Origin: Cryptococcus deneoformans JEC21
Lineage: Eukaryota; Basidiomycota; Tremellomycetes; Tremellales; Cryptococcaceae
NCBI RefSeq assembly: GCF_000091045.1
Contig: NC_006687.1
Coordinates: 360,001-424,000, forward strand
Length of the DNA stretch: 64,000 bases
Reading direction: 5' to 3'
Position 1 is the stretch's first letter. Each line of letters opens with the position of its first letter. The notes under the pieces were generated by a model. The model was not told where the DNA came from. It made no database searches and saw nothing but the letters and a program-made list of their open reading frames with translations. A program made the translations under genes and the position numbers. This document shows, piece by piece, positions 23,028 to 34,300 of the stretch.

Positions 23028-23316
23028 GCATGGAGAAAGTAGGAAAATGGGGTTTGAATGATATAGTGTCGAGTCAGGGGATAAGGTGAGCTATGCCCTC
23101 TCAAAGTCAATGGTTTGAGGCTTATGATTGATGTAGGAAGCTAGATAGTATCCTCCTTGAGAGGTTGTATCATCATCTGTATTAACATGCAGTGCATCAC
23201 GACTCTTGTGTATTCTGGGGTATCAAACTATAGATTTCGACGATCGTCATACTAATCATCAGGTAATACCATCACTTGGACCAAAAGCGATTCTCAGAAC
23301 GCAAAACACCCCTCTA

Positions 23317-25055
23317 TTAGTTTTGCTCGATGATCCCCACCAGCGCCTTCTCGTACTTTCCGGTGGTCTCGCCCTCCACCGCCCTTCTAAGCGAATTGCG
23401 ATACAGTACCTGGTATTGGTTCTTGATGGCATTGAAACGAGCGCGGTTCCAGTGATTACGGACAAGGCGGTAAATCCTGTCGACCGGATCAGTGGAAACA
23501 CAAAGAAGAACGACAAACAGACGCACATCCTTTCATCCTTTGTACCCATACCGGCCATTGCAGCATGGAGTAATTCACAGTCACGGACGACACCGTCGCC
23601 ATCCGCTTCGACACCCCGAGCAATGAAGAACAGTGCATCACACATATGGCCAGAGAATTCTGATTTAATCCTGTGGAATTGGAAATCAGAAACTGTAGTT
23701 TTTCAAGGAGAGATGGAACGTACATTTGAGAAAGAGAAACTCGATGACGAGCGGGGAATGCTTGAGCAATAGCTTTTAGATGCTCTTTGGATCGAGAGAT
23801 CAAAATGCCGCAGATGGCAATTTCGTCCTAGAACGATTTGTCAGATATTGAAGATGCCCAAGATCAGGAATAATGAAACGTACAGTGCCGATCTTGCCCG
23901 GTCCAGCTCGATACAGAGTTTCCACGTCTTGCTGGACAAGTTGGTGATTGAGGTACGGTGACTCGTCTCTTTGTCCTGATAAGGCCATGTTGAACATCCT
24001 ATCATGCCGCAATAAATTAGTGACAGTTGCTTCTCGTCGTAAGGAGTGCAGGCGCACCTCTCCGTCTTCATAGACAGCTCCCCCTGAACGATTTGAACCA
24101 AGTCCTTGTTGTACGTTCTTCTGTACGCTTCCTTGAGAAGGAAAATTTCTTGGTTGGTCCTACCGAGAAGAACTTCATTGAGCAAGTCTTCATGGGTACC
24201 CATGCCCTTGCACGCGCGGTGAAGAAGATAGACATCTCCGCCAAGAGGACCGAGCGAAAGGAGGACAAGGGTGTATTCGAGCCTGCCATATAAGACATGA
24301 TGAGAAGAAGCCCGGAGACAAGATAGAAGGATGCTCACCAGCTTGAAAGTTCCTTTTCCAAAGTGGTCTTGAGAGACCTACCGACAGTCTGCTCGTATGT
24401 CCTTGACAATACATCCATTTGGAACGCATCCAGAGGCGACAGCGTGTCGATAATCGTCCTCTCATCTGTACCAAAGCCCTGTACATCTGTGAGTGACGTC
24501 CAATTCGCCCTCTGTCGAGATACATACCTTGGTGGCCTTCCTGATCCTTTCTGCATCAAATCGAGCATCATACCCAGCCAAAGTGCTCACAGGCACGGCT
24601 GGCGGCGGCGCAGGGATGGGTACACCCAAGTACATCATCGGACCCTGGCCCTGAGGCTGACTTCCATAACCTTGTTGAGGACCTCCGAATCCTTGCTGCG
24701 GTGGCTGTTGAGGATAAGGGGAGGATGCACCGTATTGTCCTTGAGGAGGAGCAATAGGGGGAACCCCATATCCCGCGGGAGCTGGAGAGGGCGCACCAAA
24801 AGGCGGCTGAGGCGAGTGGCCACCATATCCTTGCTGGTGCTGAGGAGGAGCACCGTACTGGTTGGCAGGAGGGGCACCGTAAGGTTGATGCTGGGGAGGA
24901 CCAGGAGGCGCGCCCCATTGTTGTTGCTGAGATGGATGAGCGCCGTAGGTGGCAGCTGGAGGACCGTTCTGATACCCCGGCTGATAGCCTTGGGGAGGCG
25001 CTTGCCCCCACTGTTGGGGAGGAGGAGTGCCGTAGTTGTTCTGTTGACCGTACAT
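23317..25055 (-). CDS. Annexin with long Pro/Gly/Gln-rich N-terminal tail
   Basis: Exons 24528-25055, 24339-24478, 24058-24282, 23884-23998, 23724-23827, 23527-23670 and 23317-23476 give 471 residues. The first exon alone encodes a tail of about 160 residues rich in Gln, Pro, Gly and Tyr (repeated YGAPP, QQGYG, PPQ units). Four annexin repeats follow, with endonexin-like loops KGFGTDERTI, KGMGTHEDLL, GKIGTDEI and MGTKDERMI. Repeats 1, 2 and 4 keep the GxGT calcium-loop sequence. Annexins bind acidic phospholipids in the presence of calcium; the tail resembles those of annexins A7/A11 and Dictyostelium annexin, where it drives self-association. No signal peptide is seen. The last intron replaces a Leu codon found in homologues by Met. 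Confidence 0.93.
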
Positions 25056-25668
25056 GGCTGTTTGTGTTGTGGATGTGGATGTGAGATGAGATGGGAGGGC
25101 AAGCAAAGTTGTCCAGGAGAACAAAGGGAGTATATAAAGTAGTGTCCGCTGTGGAAGCTGTGCAGGCGACAAATATTTACTCGTTACAGGGAATATTTCC
25201 GGGTGGAAAGAGAAGATGCCGAGTTGCGGATAACGAGTGATAACGAGCACCGGATCTATTTCATTTGTTGTTGTTATGCTTCTGCCCGGTCTCAAAAGGC
25301 AGTGCTCCGTGCCTAAAAACGTCATACAGAACAAATTCATCAGTTGGGTGGCAAATCGCTACTGGAAGAAACACTTGCGCGTCCCACACCTTCCAGCTCC
25401 GTCGTCATGCATGCGTCTTGGGCACAAGCCAAGCTCCCCGTCCCTCTACAGCAGACAGAGAAGGGCTGTTTTAGTAGACGCGGAATGGCAACAACGAGGA
25501 AGACATGATGGAGGATACTTTTGGACGGAGATCAGCCGCACTCCGTCTTTCTCTCTCTGAACTCTCCATCGGCCCAGCGATGTTACGCACCGCCGTAGGT
25601 GACAGAAATCTTGGAAAACCAACGAGTGTTTTCCTAATCAGTCTCAAACAAGTAACGCACCCTTCAAC
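25056..25668. promoter_or_regulatory. Divergent intergenic region
   Basis: This 613-bp spacer lies between the annexin start and the small membrane-protein start. It contains a run around 25196-25290 with TAACGAGTGATAACGAG direct repetition. No gene is supported. Confidence 0.35.
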
Positions 25669-26138
25669 ATGCCCTCTCCGCCCACTCCGCAGCCATCTCA
25701 TCTATCCAATTCCCGCCCTGACCGTCGCGCTGCCAACCCCCCGCCCCGACGCCCCACACCTCGCGCCGCCCCGACGTCCTCTGCTCCGGCCAACGAACCT
25801 GTAGCAAGCGCTACCGGCTCAGGATGGGCCGCCACACGAACAGTCTTGGCAAGGGGACGAACACCTATTCCAGAACATGTGAAGAGCAGAAGCCTCTGGC
25901 AGTCCTATTTGTGTGAGTCTGCGTCGCAATCGTACACGTTGAGATGCTCATGAATGGGTCTCGTCGGTACCGTACAGCTTTATCGGGTAATGCAAGGATA
26001 GCATTTGGGTTAGCACTGGGCGCCGTTGGTATTGCGGGAATTTTATGGGATCGACAGGTGGCGGAAGACGAACCAAAAGGAGAACTGGAACAAAAGCCAC
26101 TGATAAATGTCAGAATGGTGGACCGTCCTGGAAAATAG
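25669..26138 (+). CDS. Small single-span membrane protein, unrecognised
   Basis: Exons 25669-25912 and 25978-26138 give 134 residues. The first 60 are Pro/Arg/Ala-rich and disordered, and basic enough to be a targeting sequence. A short conserved-looking block follows (PEHVKSRSLWQSYLSLSGNAR). One hydrophobic span comes next (IAFGLALGAVGIAGILW), then an acidic tail ending VRMVDRPGK. The Arg-rich start plus a single span suggests the mitochondrial inner membrane, but that is inference and no family is recognised. It converges with CDT1, 214 bp away. Confidence 0.65.
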
Positions 26139-26352
26139 GAAACCAGTCTTGATCTTCATTATACCCAGCATTAATATGCAGCATATACCCTACAATCTCT
26201 ACATTATCTCTACCAAAACGAATCAATCAGGCAAGCATGCATGAGACAAGATACTTTTTAATTAGTAAAAATATATACTATACCATGTAACATTACTTAT
26301 ATCGGTCTCCATGCAATCTGCTTGCGCGTACCACCCAATTCCGGGGGCAACA

Positions 26353-28335
26353 TCACTCTCCCAGTTCACGACGAATCCTTTCTCTCACTTCTCTTAACCC
26401 TCCCTGTCTTCTAACTCGACCAGGGCTTGCAGGGCCGACCAATTCTGCTTTCAACCGACTAGGGGTTGAGGGTGAGCTTGACGTTTGCCGAGCAACCATC
26501 GTCGCGCCAGAAGAAGGCGAAGAGGTCAGGGTGGACGTAGTTGGAGACGTCGGAGCTGCAGAAAGAGCCGTCATGGGCATCTCAAGCCACTCTTGTCGCC
26601 CAATAGTCTTGTTGGTAAGGAAGAATGGGCAGAGCTCGGTCAGCATCTGGAGAGACGTTTGGGCCTCAGCTGTCGAAATGGGAGTTTTAGAGCTTTTGAC
26701 GATGACCTCGGCGACTTCAAACATCGGTATGGCTTTCCTTCGACCTCGAGGAGCCGTTGGGAGAGTACTTGGGCCAGGCGAAGGTGCAGAAAACATCCTA
26801 AAAAGGTGTTGGCAGCAATCCGGAAACATGGGTAATTTACACTTACATCCAGACAGCTTCTGCGACACTTTCCAACCTGCTCAGCGTACTCCTTCGCTTC
26901 AGCTCTTCCTGTTGGCCTCCTGCAGATAATGCGGAAAGATTAACACCTGGTCTCTTGAAGCCGCCAGTTGCAGAACCCAAAGTAGCCAAGACAGCCTTAT
27001 TCGCTCCTGACCTGGCCTTGAGCCTCTCCATCATGGCCTTCCGCCTTTCCTCCACCGAACCGTTCCTCACGATTTTACCCTTAATTTGGCCATTGTTCTC
27101 GGGCTCTGCAATCTCAAAAGGGTCAGACAGACCAGCTGTCTTAGGTGAGCTAAAAGCAGGCGGGAGGTGGTTCTTTTTGGGTGTCATGGTCATTGAGGCA
27201 GAGGAAGGGGATGTAAACTGCGCCATTAAATTGGTAGATGGCAGTGCAGAGTTGGAAGGGAGTTGAGGAAGTGGAAGTATCGGGATGGGAGGAATAGTAG
27301 ATCGAGTAGATGTTTCAGATGTAGTAGGAGTAGGAAGGACTGTAGCTTCAGGCGGCTTTAATAAGGTCAGCATTTTCAAAGACATTGAAAGCCAATGTAC
27401 TCACCTCGTAGCCACCATGCAGCTCTACCCACTTTTCCAATTTTTCTCTAAATTCGTCTTCTCTAGTTTCTCCGTTGGCATTCCATCTACCGATCGCGCC
27501 AGTTCCTCCGCCTTGGCCCCTGTTACCCAATCCACCATCGGAATTAGACAACAACTGTCTCGTCTCACCTTTCCTCAGTTCGAGCTCAATGCCAACGCCA
27601 TGAGTATACACTCGTCTTCCATTAGAGGGGTCGAGGGTTCTCGTGGAGGTGATCAGATAGCTCATGCCTGAAACTTCACCAGAGCCCAAGGCAGGAGATG
27701 ATGGAACAAAAAAAGGGTTGTCTTCGTCGAGCATTGCCTTCTTTCCTGTTTCCTTGCTCTTTTCAGATATGGACTTTTCATCAGAGAGAGACTTTCCATC
27801 CCATGACCATATCCAAGCCAGTCTTCCAAGTTCCTGGGTTCCAAATCTCCTGCCACAAGTACGCTCGACTGTCTCCTTGATCGCTAAATAATTGGTGAGG
27901 TTGGGCAGTTTAACGCTGGTAGCTGTGGGAGAATGAGGAGGAAGAACGGGATGATGTGTAGCAATGTAAAGAGAGAGGGCAAGATTGAAGGCTTTCTGGA
28001 TACCGAGTAACGTTTCTAGATGAGGCGGAAGGTTGGGAACGCCTGCTTTAGGTGTTTCCACAGGGGCGGAAGTGAGCGCTGGTCGTGTTTCAAGATCAAA
28101 CGTTCGGTGTCGAGTAGCAGGAGGTGTCGGAAACGGTACTGGTGCGGAATTTGCGGGCCTGTATATGGACAAAGCATGGTATCAGCACTGTTCGTTGGCG
28201 CAGCACCTCGACTTACACTGAGCGCTTTGAGGTTCTAGCCGTTCTAGGCGTGGGTGCAGCAGCAGCCTTTGCAGCATCATTGATACTGGTACCAGCCTTC
28301 CGCTTCCTTGGAGTGACCTGCACAGAATTGGACAT
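26353..28335 (-). CDS. CDT1: DNA replication licensing factor Cdt1
   Basis: Four exons (28217-28335, 27405-28158, 26847-27355, 26353-26797) make 608 residues. After a basic, Ala-rich N-terminus (TPRKRKAG), the first winged-helix region shows LPPHLETLLGIQKAFNLALSLYIATH and a TCGRRFGTQELGRLAWIW helix, the pattern of the Cdt1 geminin-binding/central domain. The C-terminal winged-helix has RSTLSRLESVAEAVWMMFS and PMFEVAEVIVKSSKTPISTAEA followed by MLTELCPFFLT, the Mcm2-7-binding domain pattern. Cdt1 loads the MCM helicase with ORC and Cdc6 in G1. The links between domains are Ser/Pro-rich. It is divergent from CGR1, 389 bp apart. The call is strong for domain order, less so for exact exon ends. 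Confidence 0.82.
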
Positions 28336-28724
28336 GTTACCAGCTGAAATTGAATCCAGTTCTAGAGTACGGGTGTGATTGATGTTTGTTTAGGGGGGGA
28401 GATGGTCGGACCAGCCGGAGATGAGCTCGCTCGAGTATACAAAATACGGGATCCTTACACAGCAAGGCGGGGCGAGATGAGGGGGAAAGAAACAGGAGAC
28501 GAGTATGGGGAGATGGAAAAGGGAAGAGAAGAAAAGGAAAAAGGGAAACAAGCAGCAAGGAACGGATGTGATATCGCTCAACCGGGTTGTTTGCGCGCAA
28601 CAGATTCGGAGTTTCATCAATCTCCGCATCGCTGCCATTTTTCAAAAGACTCCCTGTAAAAAGATACTGGGAATCATGCATCCATATACATCTTTCCGTG
28701 TTAACTGTACACTCCTTGTCAAAG
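28336..28724. promoter_or_regulatory. Divergent promoter of CDT1 and CGR1
   Basis: This 389-bp spacer is purine-rich on the plus strand from about 28470 to 28560 (repeated GGGA/GAAAAGG). No named element is identified. Confidence 0.4.
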
Positions 28725-29210
28725 ATGTCTGCCGAGCCTTCATCCTCAGCCCAAGCCTCTGCTCCCACAGTTGTCTCTGTTGCTCCCTCAAAGAATGGCC
28801 GTACTCCAGGAAAGGCCCACAAATCTGCCAAAACAGCGCTCCGAAGATCATACATCAGCCCGTCTGTCAAGACACCTTTTGAAAAGCGTATGGAGAAGGA
28901 GAAGGCTCAACAAGCTGCTAAACAGCTTGAAAAGGAGCTGAAAGAGGAGAAGGAAAACGAGAGGCAACGGTTCGTTTGGCTGGTATCTTGTATCGTCGCG
29001 GTACTAACAGAGCGTTAGCAAAGTGAACATCATCAAAGAGCGACGAGCGAGGAAAGAGGAAAAGCAGAGGGAAGAGGAATTGAGGGCCAAGATGTCCGCA
29101 AAGAAATTGCAAAGGATGAAGAAGGTGAGTATAGTCCGCACGCCTTGCATTGCTATCCAGCTGATGGAAATGTGCAGAGGGAAGGCAGGTCAAAGAAGAT
29201 CAATGGATGA
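28725..29210 (+). CDS. CGR1: rRNA-processing protein Cgr1
   Basis: Three exons (28725-28969, 29019-29124, 29178-29210) encode 127 residues, close to the 120 of yeast Cgr1. A Ser/Ala-rich start is followed by GRTPGKAHKSAKTALRR, SVKTPFEKRMEKE and a long Lys/Glu/Arg coiled segment. It ends with the family signature MSAKKLQRMKKREGRSKKIN, split by the last intron. Cgr1 is a nucleolar factor for 60S pre-rRNA processing. The first intron carries a perfect TACTAAC branch site close to its acceptor. Confidence 0.9.
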
Positions 29211-29500
29211 TCTCGATTATTGCTCCTGTCATATTCCTCGGCCTCTACACTGACACTGTACCTGTACACTATGCATACAATGATACCCGCATTCAAGAAT
29301 ACCGCATGCGACCCGCGCTGAAGCGACAACTGTGTTTTACAACTAGGCATGTCTCGAACCCGATCACACTATGATGATACAACATAAGGGCGTAAAGTCC
29401 TTGCCACTTGCTCCCTGATTCCCAAACCATATTCTCTGATCTTTACAACTCCTTCATTCTCAGCGCTAGAAGACGGTATGATCCATCAAGGATAGTCTAG

Positions 29501-30115
29501 TCATACTCCAACAACGAAGTAAGGGCCAGCTAGAATAAGACAGTACAATTACATCAGTTGCAGCACCTCGTGGGACTTTTTTTTTCACTTACCAGACGTC
29601 AGGGAAATGGATATCAGGAAGATCATGAGAAGCACAATGGATAGGGTGATTGCTGATACACGCAATCTGATTTGACGGCTGTATGCACACTTTGCGGCAT
29701 ATGACATCCCTTCAAGATCTACTTCCATCATATTTCTTCCCGGATACTCCACTGAAATGTGACATGGCTTTCCAGTCTTGTATTCACGATCTCTGCCGAG
29801 ACTGCAATCATTTGACTTCTGGCAGTAACTGAAAGGCGGGCTCAAATATGGGTGAATGCGATAAGGAGGATGTGGCTCCTCTGCCACAATGAGCGATTGA
29901 AGAAGGTGCGATTGAGGAATAACGATATTGAGCTTTGGGCGGAAGCATGGGCCATTAGGGCGAGGCGGAGGCGGGCTCGACATGGGGCGAACGTAGAGGC
30001 GATTGGCAGGTGTGACAGGTCTAGAATCCTCAAGATCAGATGGCGACGTTGGCAGCGGAATCGACGCTGTAGGGGACAAATTGAGGATGGGATGATTGTT
30101 CTGTAGGCATGTCAT
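29501..30115 (-). CDS. Unrecognised protein with a C-terminal membrane span
   Basis: Exons 29593-30115 and 29501-29529 join in frame to 183 residues. The first two thirds are Pro/Ser-rich and likely cytosolic, with a Cys-containing block (SYCQKSNDCSLGRD and GKPCHISVEYPGRNMMEVD). A 22-residue hydrophobic span follows IRLRV (SAITLSIVLLMIFLISISLT), then a short exoplasmic or luminal tail SAGPYFVVGV supplied by the second exon. The layout is that of a type II or tail-anchored protein without signal peptide. The intron (GTAAGT to CTAG, 63 nt) and frame continuity across it argue for a real gene. No family is recognised. Confidence 0.6.
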
Positions 30116-33100
30116 GATGATGTAGCGAACGGGTTTGCGGCAGCACTTCAAACAGAAGGTTTCACTTTATAATCCTGCTGCGGTATCCTTCCTTGATTCA
30201 TCTCCCATATTTACGTGGTTTTATCGACATGTTTGAGGCTTTCGTGAAACAGTAAGAGGTTTAGTGTATAAAAGTTACCGATCTCAATTGTCATATGATC
30301 ATTGACCGATCGGATCGAACAAACATTCCGAGTCGTCACTCGTCATCGTCTGGACCTTTTTTTAAGCAGTTCACGTGTCAGAAGAACGAAATGGGAACGG
30401 ACGACAATTGGCGGTGGGTCGTCAGCTGTCCGGTCAAGGGCAAGTTCGGCTCCCTGGTGATATACGACATCAATTTCTAACATAGTATACGTACGTAGCC
30501 TCGACTGAGAAGAAGTGGCCGATATCCTCCTCCTTCCTCTGACCTCACTATTGACTGATGTGGGATCCATTCCAGTGTAATGGGGATTTGATACTACATC
30601 CTATATCGGCTTTATGGATATCCTTCTTGCTCTTTTTCTGGCCTCCTACCTCCAACAGTAGATGTTCCAAGGGATTAATAATAATAATGCATGGGCCTGC
30701 TGCTATTGCATGCAGCATATTCATAATCCTGTCAAAGATGTGGGGAATCAATTGATGAACAGATGGCGGATGATGGGTAGTACCATTTTACTATCAGTAC
30801 GTAAAATCTCCTCCGCACTCCCTACTAATAGTATATCGATCGTGCTTGCGATTCTCAAGACAGAACTTCCTTTGTTCACTCAGCTGTTTGCTGCTGCTTG
30901 GCTTGAATGGCTTCGGACTTGACTTCCTCAAACTTTATTTGTGATCTTGGAACCCATGGCCTATGGCTTACGAAACATTAAATAAGAAAAAGGAAAGTGA
31001 ATAACAACATATGCTGGAATCTGGATAGAAACAACTACTTTACAAACTCATTCAGAATTTAGACATCTCGCTGTTGTAAAATGCAATCAAGACAGACCTC
31101 CAGTCTTATCAGATAATTGGTTCAGGGGAATCATGAGTTCGAGCGACGAACATAGGGGAGTTCAATAGTAGTCGATATCATCCGTATATGCTCACTAGAG
31201 ACATTCTTCGTCGTTGGAAGAAATCTGAAGGTCACCGACCACTGTCTGCATATAATAGTATTGTACAAGAAGTGCATATATGTACTACGTATTATTGGCA
31301 AGCATCTATATAGCCCACTCCACATTCACAGTAATGTTAGATTCAATGGTAGGGACTCAATGGGAAGAGGGAAGAGCAGGTGACGGCGCTATGTTCGAAC
31401 ACATCCCAGCAGTGAGAAAGAGAAGGGGCAATAGCGCCCTGAGATGAGCGATGCCATGACTGCGTCTCAATCATCGTACATCGTTATTATGGAAGGATGA
31501 ATACATGCGTAACTTAGAATGATGCCTCACAGAGTACAGTGCCGGAAAAGACACAGACTTGAGGTTTTAATACTACTTAATTACAAAGAAGAGCTCATAG
31601 AATGCGACCCCACCCTCGCTTGAAGACTTCTTGAAAACTGCGGGTGAGACATCCGTTGAGGACAGCACCCGAAAGCAATACAGCCGTTGTGATTAGTAGG
31701 TATTCGTTTGACACATATACAAGGATTATTATCCAGCAAGTTAATACGATTATATTATTACAAAATCACTGTACATACTTCTCTAGCGCTTGGCGGAATG
31801 AGGGCGCGGACGGATGGGTGTGGACGTTGAAGCACGGCAAAGCAGTCGTGACTCAGCTGACCAGCTCTGCAAGACTCTGCAACAGCTGACTGCGGATATC
31901 AAGCTTGTGCCTGGCTGGCCAGACGAGCCACTTGTAATGACCATTTTGGTTCCTCGTTCCTGGATTATATGCGGCACAATAGTATGTTCCTGAACTTTTG
32001 ATCCCTGAATCCATGTGAAACGACACCAAGAGGAAGAAAATGTGGAATATGAGAAATCAATTGTGCCTTTGTGAAGTTTCAACTTCGTACGACGCACTAT
32101 TCTTCTTCTTACAGCTTGTTGTTAATCTACGTGTATGAAGACCCATAGTTCTGCTCAGTTCTACATCAAGCATTAAATAAGCATTTGCATTTTCCTCTTG
32201 CCATTCTTTTTTCCTACCTTCAAAAGCCCTGGTGCGTTCCGTCTACAGTACGACGTTGTTGATTGAAGACCGCGTGCAATGATTGTATCGCAATCGCGCG
32301 ATGTAGGAAGAGCAAAATGTAAATCTTCACTCCAGAAGGCAAGCGACCTGATCCGACTTCGTCCTTTCTGCGCTTCAGCACTTATCACCGTCTCCTTGGG
32401 CTGCCTTCATCATGACATCCGACATTATTACGTTTGACCTGACCACCTCCTTCTATCACTACTCCTTTTTTAAGCCCTCTCTCTGTTCTCTTCCACTTAT
32501 CGTCGGGCGACTAATTATAATTAGCTTTACCCATTCAATTATGTCTGCTGATGCACCCATCCTCATTATACGTGGGAATAGATATGTTATGAATAAGCAC
32601 CTAAAACTTCCCAAAACTAAGGCAACAGAGGGCTGCTATCTATCTGCTGCAGAAGTGTCATGATGGGGGATCGAGCCATCATCTATTACGAACCTTGTTA
32701 GCTCGTAATTAGAGTGTTGAAAAAATGTAAGGTAAAATTGTTGCCGTGATTCTATCGCGTATAGCCTGCGGCGCGTACGTGTGCCATTTCATAGGACGAA
32801 AGCATAAGTAGGAAGATAGAATAGATACAGCATAGAAATAGTTACTCGTAGTCGCTCTTTTCTTGGCTCCCGGGAGAGAACGGAGGATTAAGGAGATGAC
32901 GAGTCACCATTCCCATCTGTTAACCCTAGCACTTCTGCAGCGGGCTACATATGCTGCGTTGTTACTTCAAATAGTGAGGAAAAAGGTTTTACTACTCTAA
33001 GAGTGGAAGTTGGAACTTGGGTGCGAACAGTACAGCATAGAAATGGATGTAAAAAATAATCAGGAAGAATAGATGCTGATTATTTTGGTAGACGGTGTTG

Positions 33101-34300
33101 GCCGTGTCGCTCGGTGATGGGTGGCGTTCGGTGGTGACAGAAGGGGAAGCTCAGGGCATAGCATCGGGGCACCGAGGAGTCTTCCCCGGCTGGACAAGCA
33201 AAAGCAGAAAGACATAATTAAGACGCAAGAGCACAAGTACAAGAAAGGGACAGGGTTCGACGCTGGATTTCGCAATCCCTGTATTGACCCTTAAATTGAA
33301 GCTCCGGACCTGCCCTAGCATCCTACCATTTTCTCATGGCTCTTTGCCGTTATCTCAAATTCCTCCTGTTCTTCACGTATGAGAGACTGTGCGATATTTT
33401 ACAGCCGACAGCGGCATCCGTCCCCTCTTTGGCATTGTGGGGAGACTGCATAACGTTCGACCGGTTCTTTTTGACCTTTGCAATTTAAACAAACCATCCT
33501 CATTCTCGAAACCACACTTTCACTTCCTCCTATTGTACTTCTACGAAACTGGGAAGATCGGCGCGACATCTATCATCAGCCAACTTTCCGATCAAAAACC
33601 AGCAAGTTTGATCATTCAAACCAATTATCCTTCATCGGCACACGATCCACCCCAGCCGTCCTTGTCTAGCTCTGCTTTAGACAGAACAGAAAACTGTTGG
33701 ACTTGCACTCATCAGCGAAACTTTGCCAGCTCGCGTCTACGTTTTCGATCTTCTACGCGCAAGTCGTACAAGGCTATCCAGGAGCTAGACAGTGTCAGCA
33801 CCAACTATTCTAAACGACCTACGTACGCAAGAGAGGTTGCAAATCACAAAGCGCTCATCCGCAAGCGATTACGATAGATTATCTTTAACTCATACCTTCT
33901 ATTCGCCCCAAGGCTTTACCCCACGACACCTGCCATTTACCCCGTTCGCCCCTCGGCTCTCCGCAAAACACCGGGTGTGTGTGTATGTGTAAAATACACA
34001 GTTTGGAAAAGGACATTTGCTTGTAACGCGTCGCGAGATACAAGACACATCTATTACCACGCGTTACTACTGCGATAGGGGACAGGAACCACCTTTAATC
34101 TTTAATCTGGTTTTGGCGAAGAAGGTGAGCGCGTCGGATCTACTTTGGTGAGTGACCGACATCTTCGAGTGACTGACATCTTCCACTACCTCCTTTCTCC
34201 CTTTTTTGCCTTTTCTGATGAGAACAACAGTCGTCAGATTAATTCTTCCTTCCATAAAGACGCAGCCTTGCGCTCGACAAATCACTATTCTATTTCAAAC
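30116..34300. other. Gene-poor interval of about 4.2 kb
   Basis: No frame here has the length, codon use or splice-linked continuity of the neighbouring genes on either strand, whereas elsewhere the window carries a gene about every 2.5 kb. Composition is AT-richer and stops are frequent. I saw no long terminal repeats, terminal inverted repeats, reverse-transcriptase or transposase motifs. A GTGTGTGTATGTGT microsatellite lies near 33975. It may be regulatory DNA or may encode non-coding transcripts. Confidence 0.45.

Noticed and set aside
29320..29375. A GGGTTCGAGAC string on the minus strand resembling a tRNA B box
   Set aside because: The flanking bases do not form a T stem and no A box, anticodon stem or acceptor stem can be drawn.
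33389..33877. Plus-strand frame of 162 codons in the gene-poor interval
   Set aside because: No ATG-linked splice partner, no recognisable motif, and composition like the surrounding non-coding DNA.
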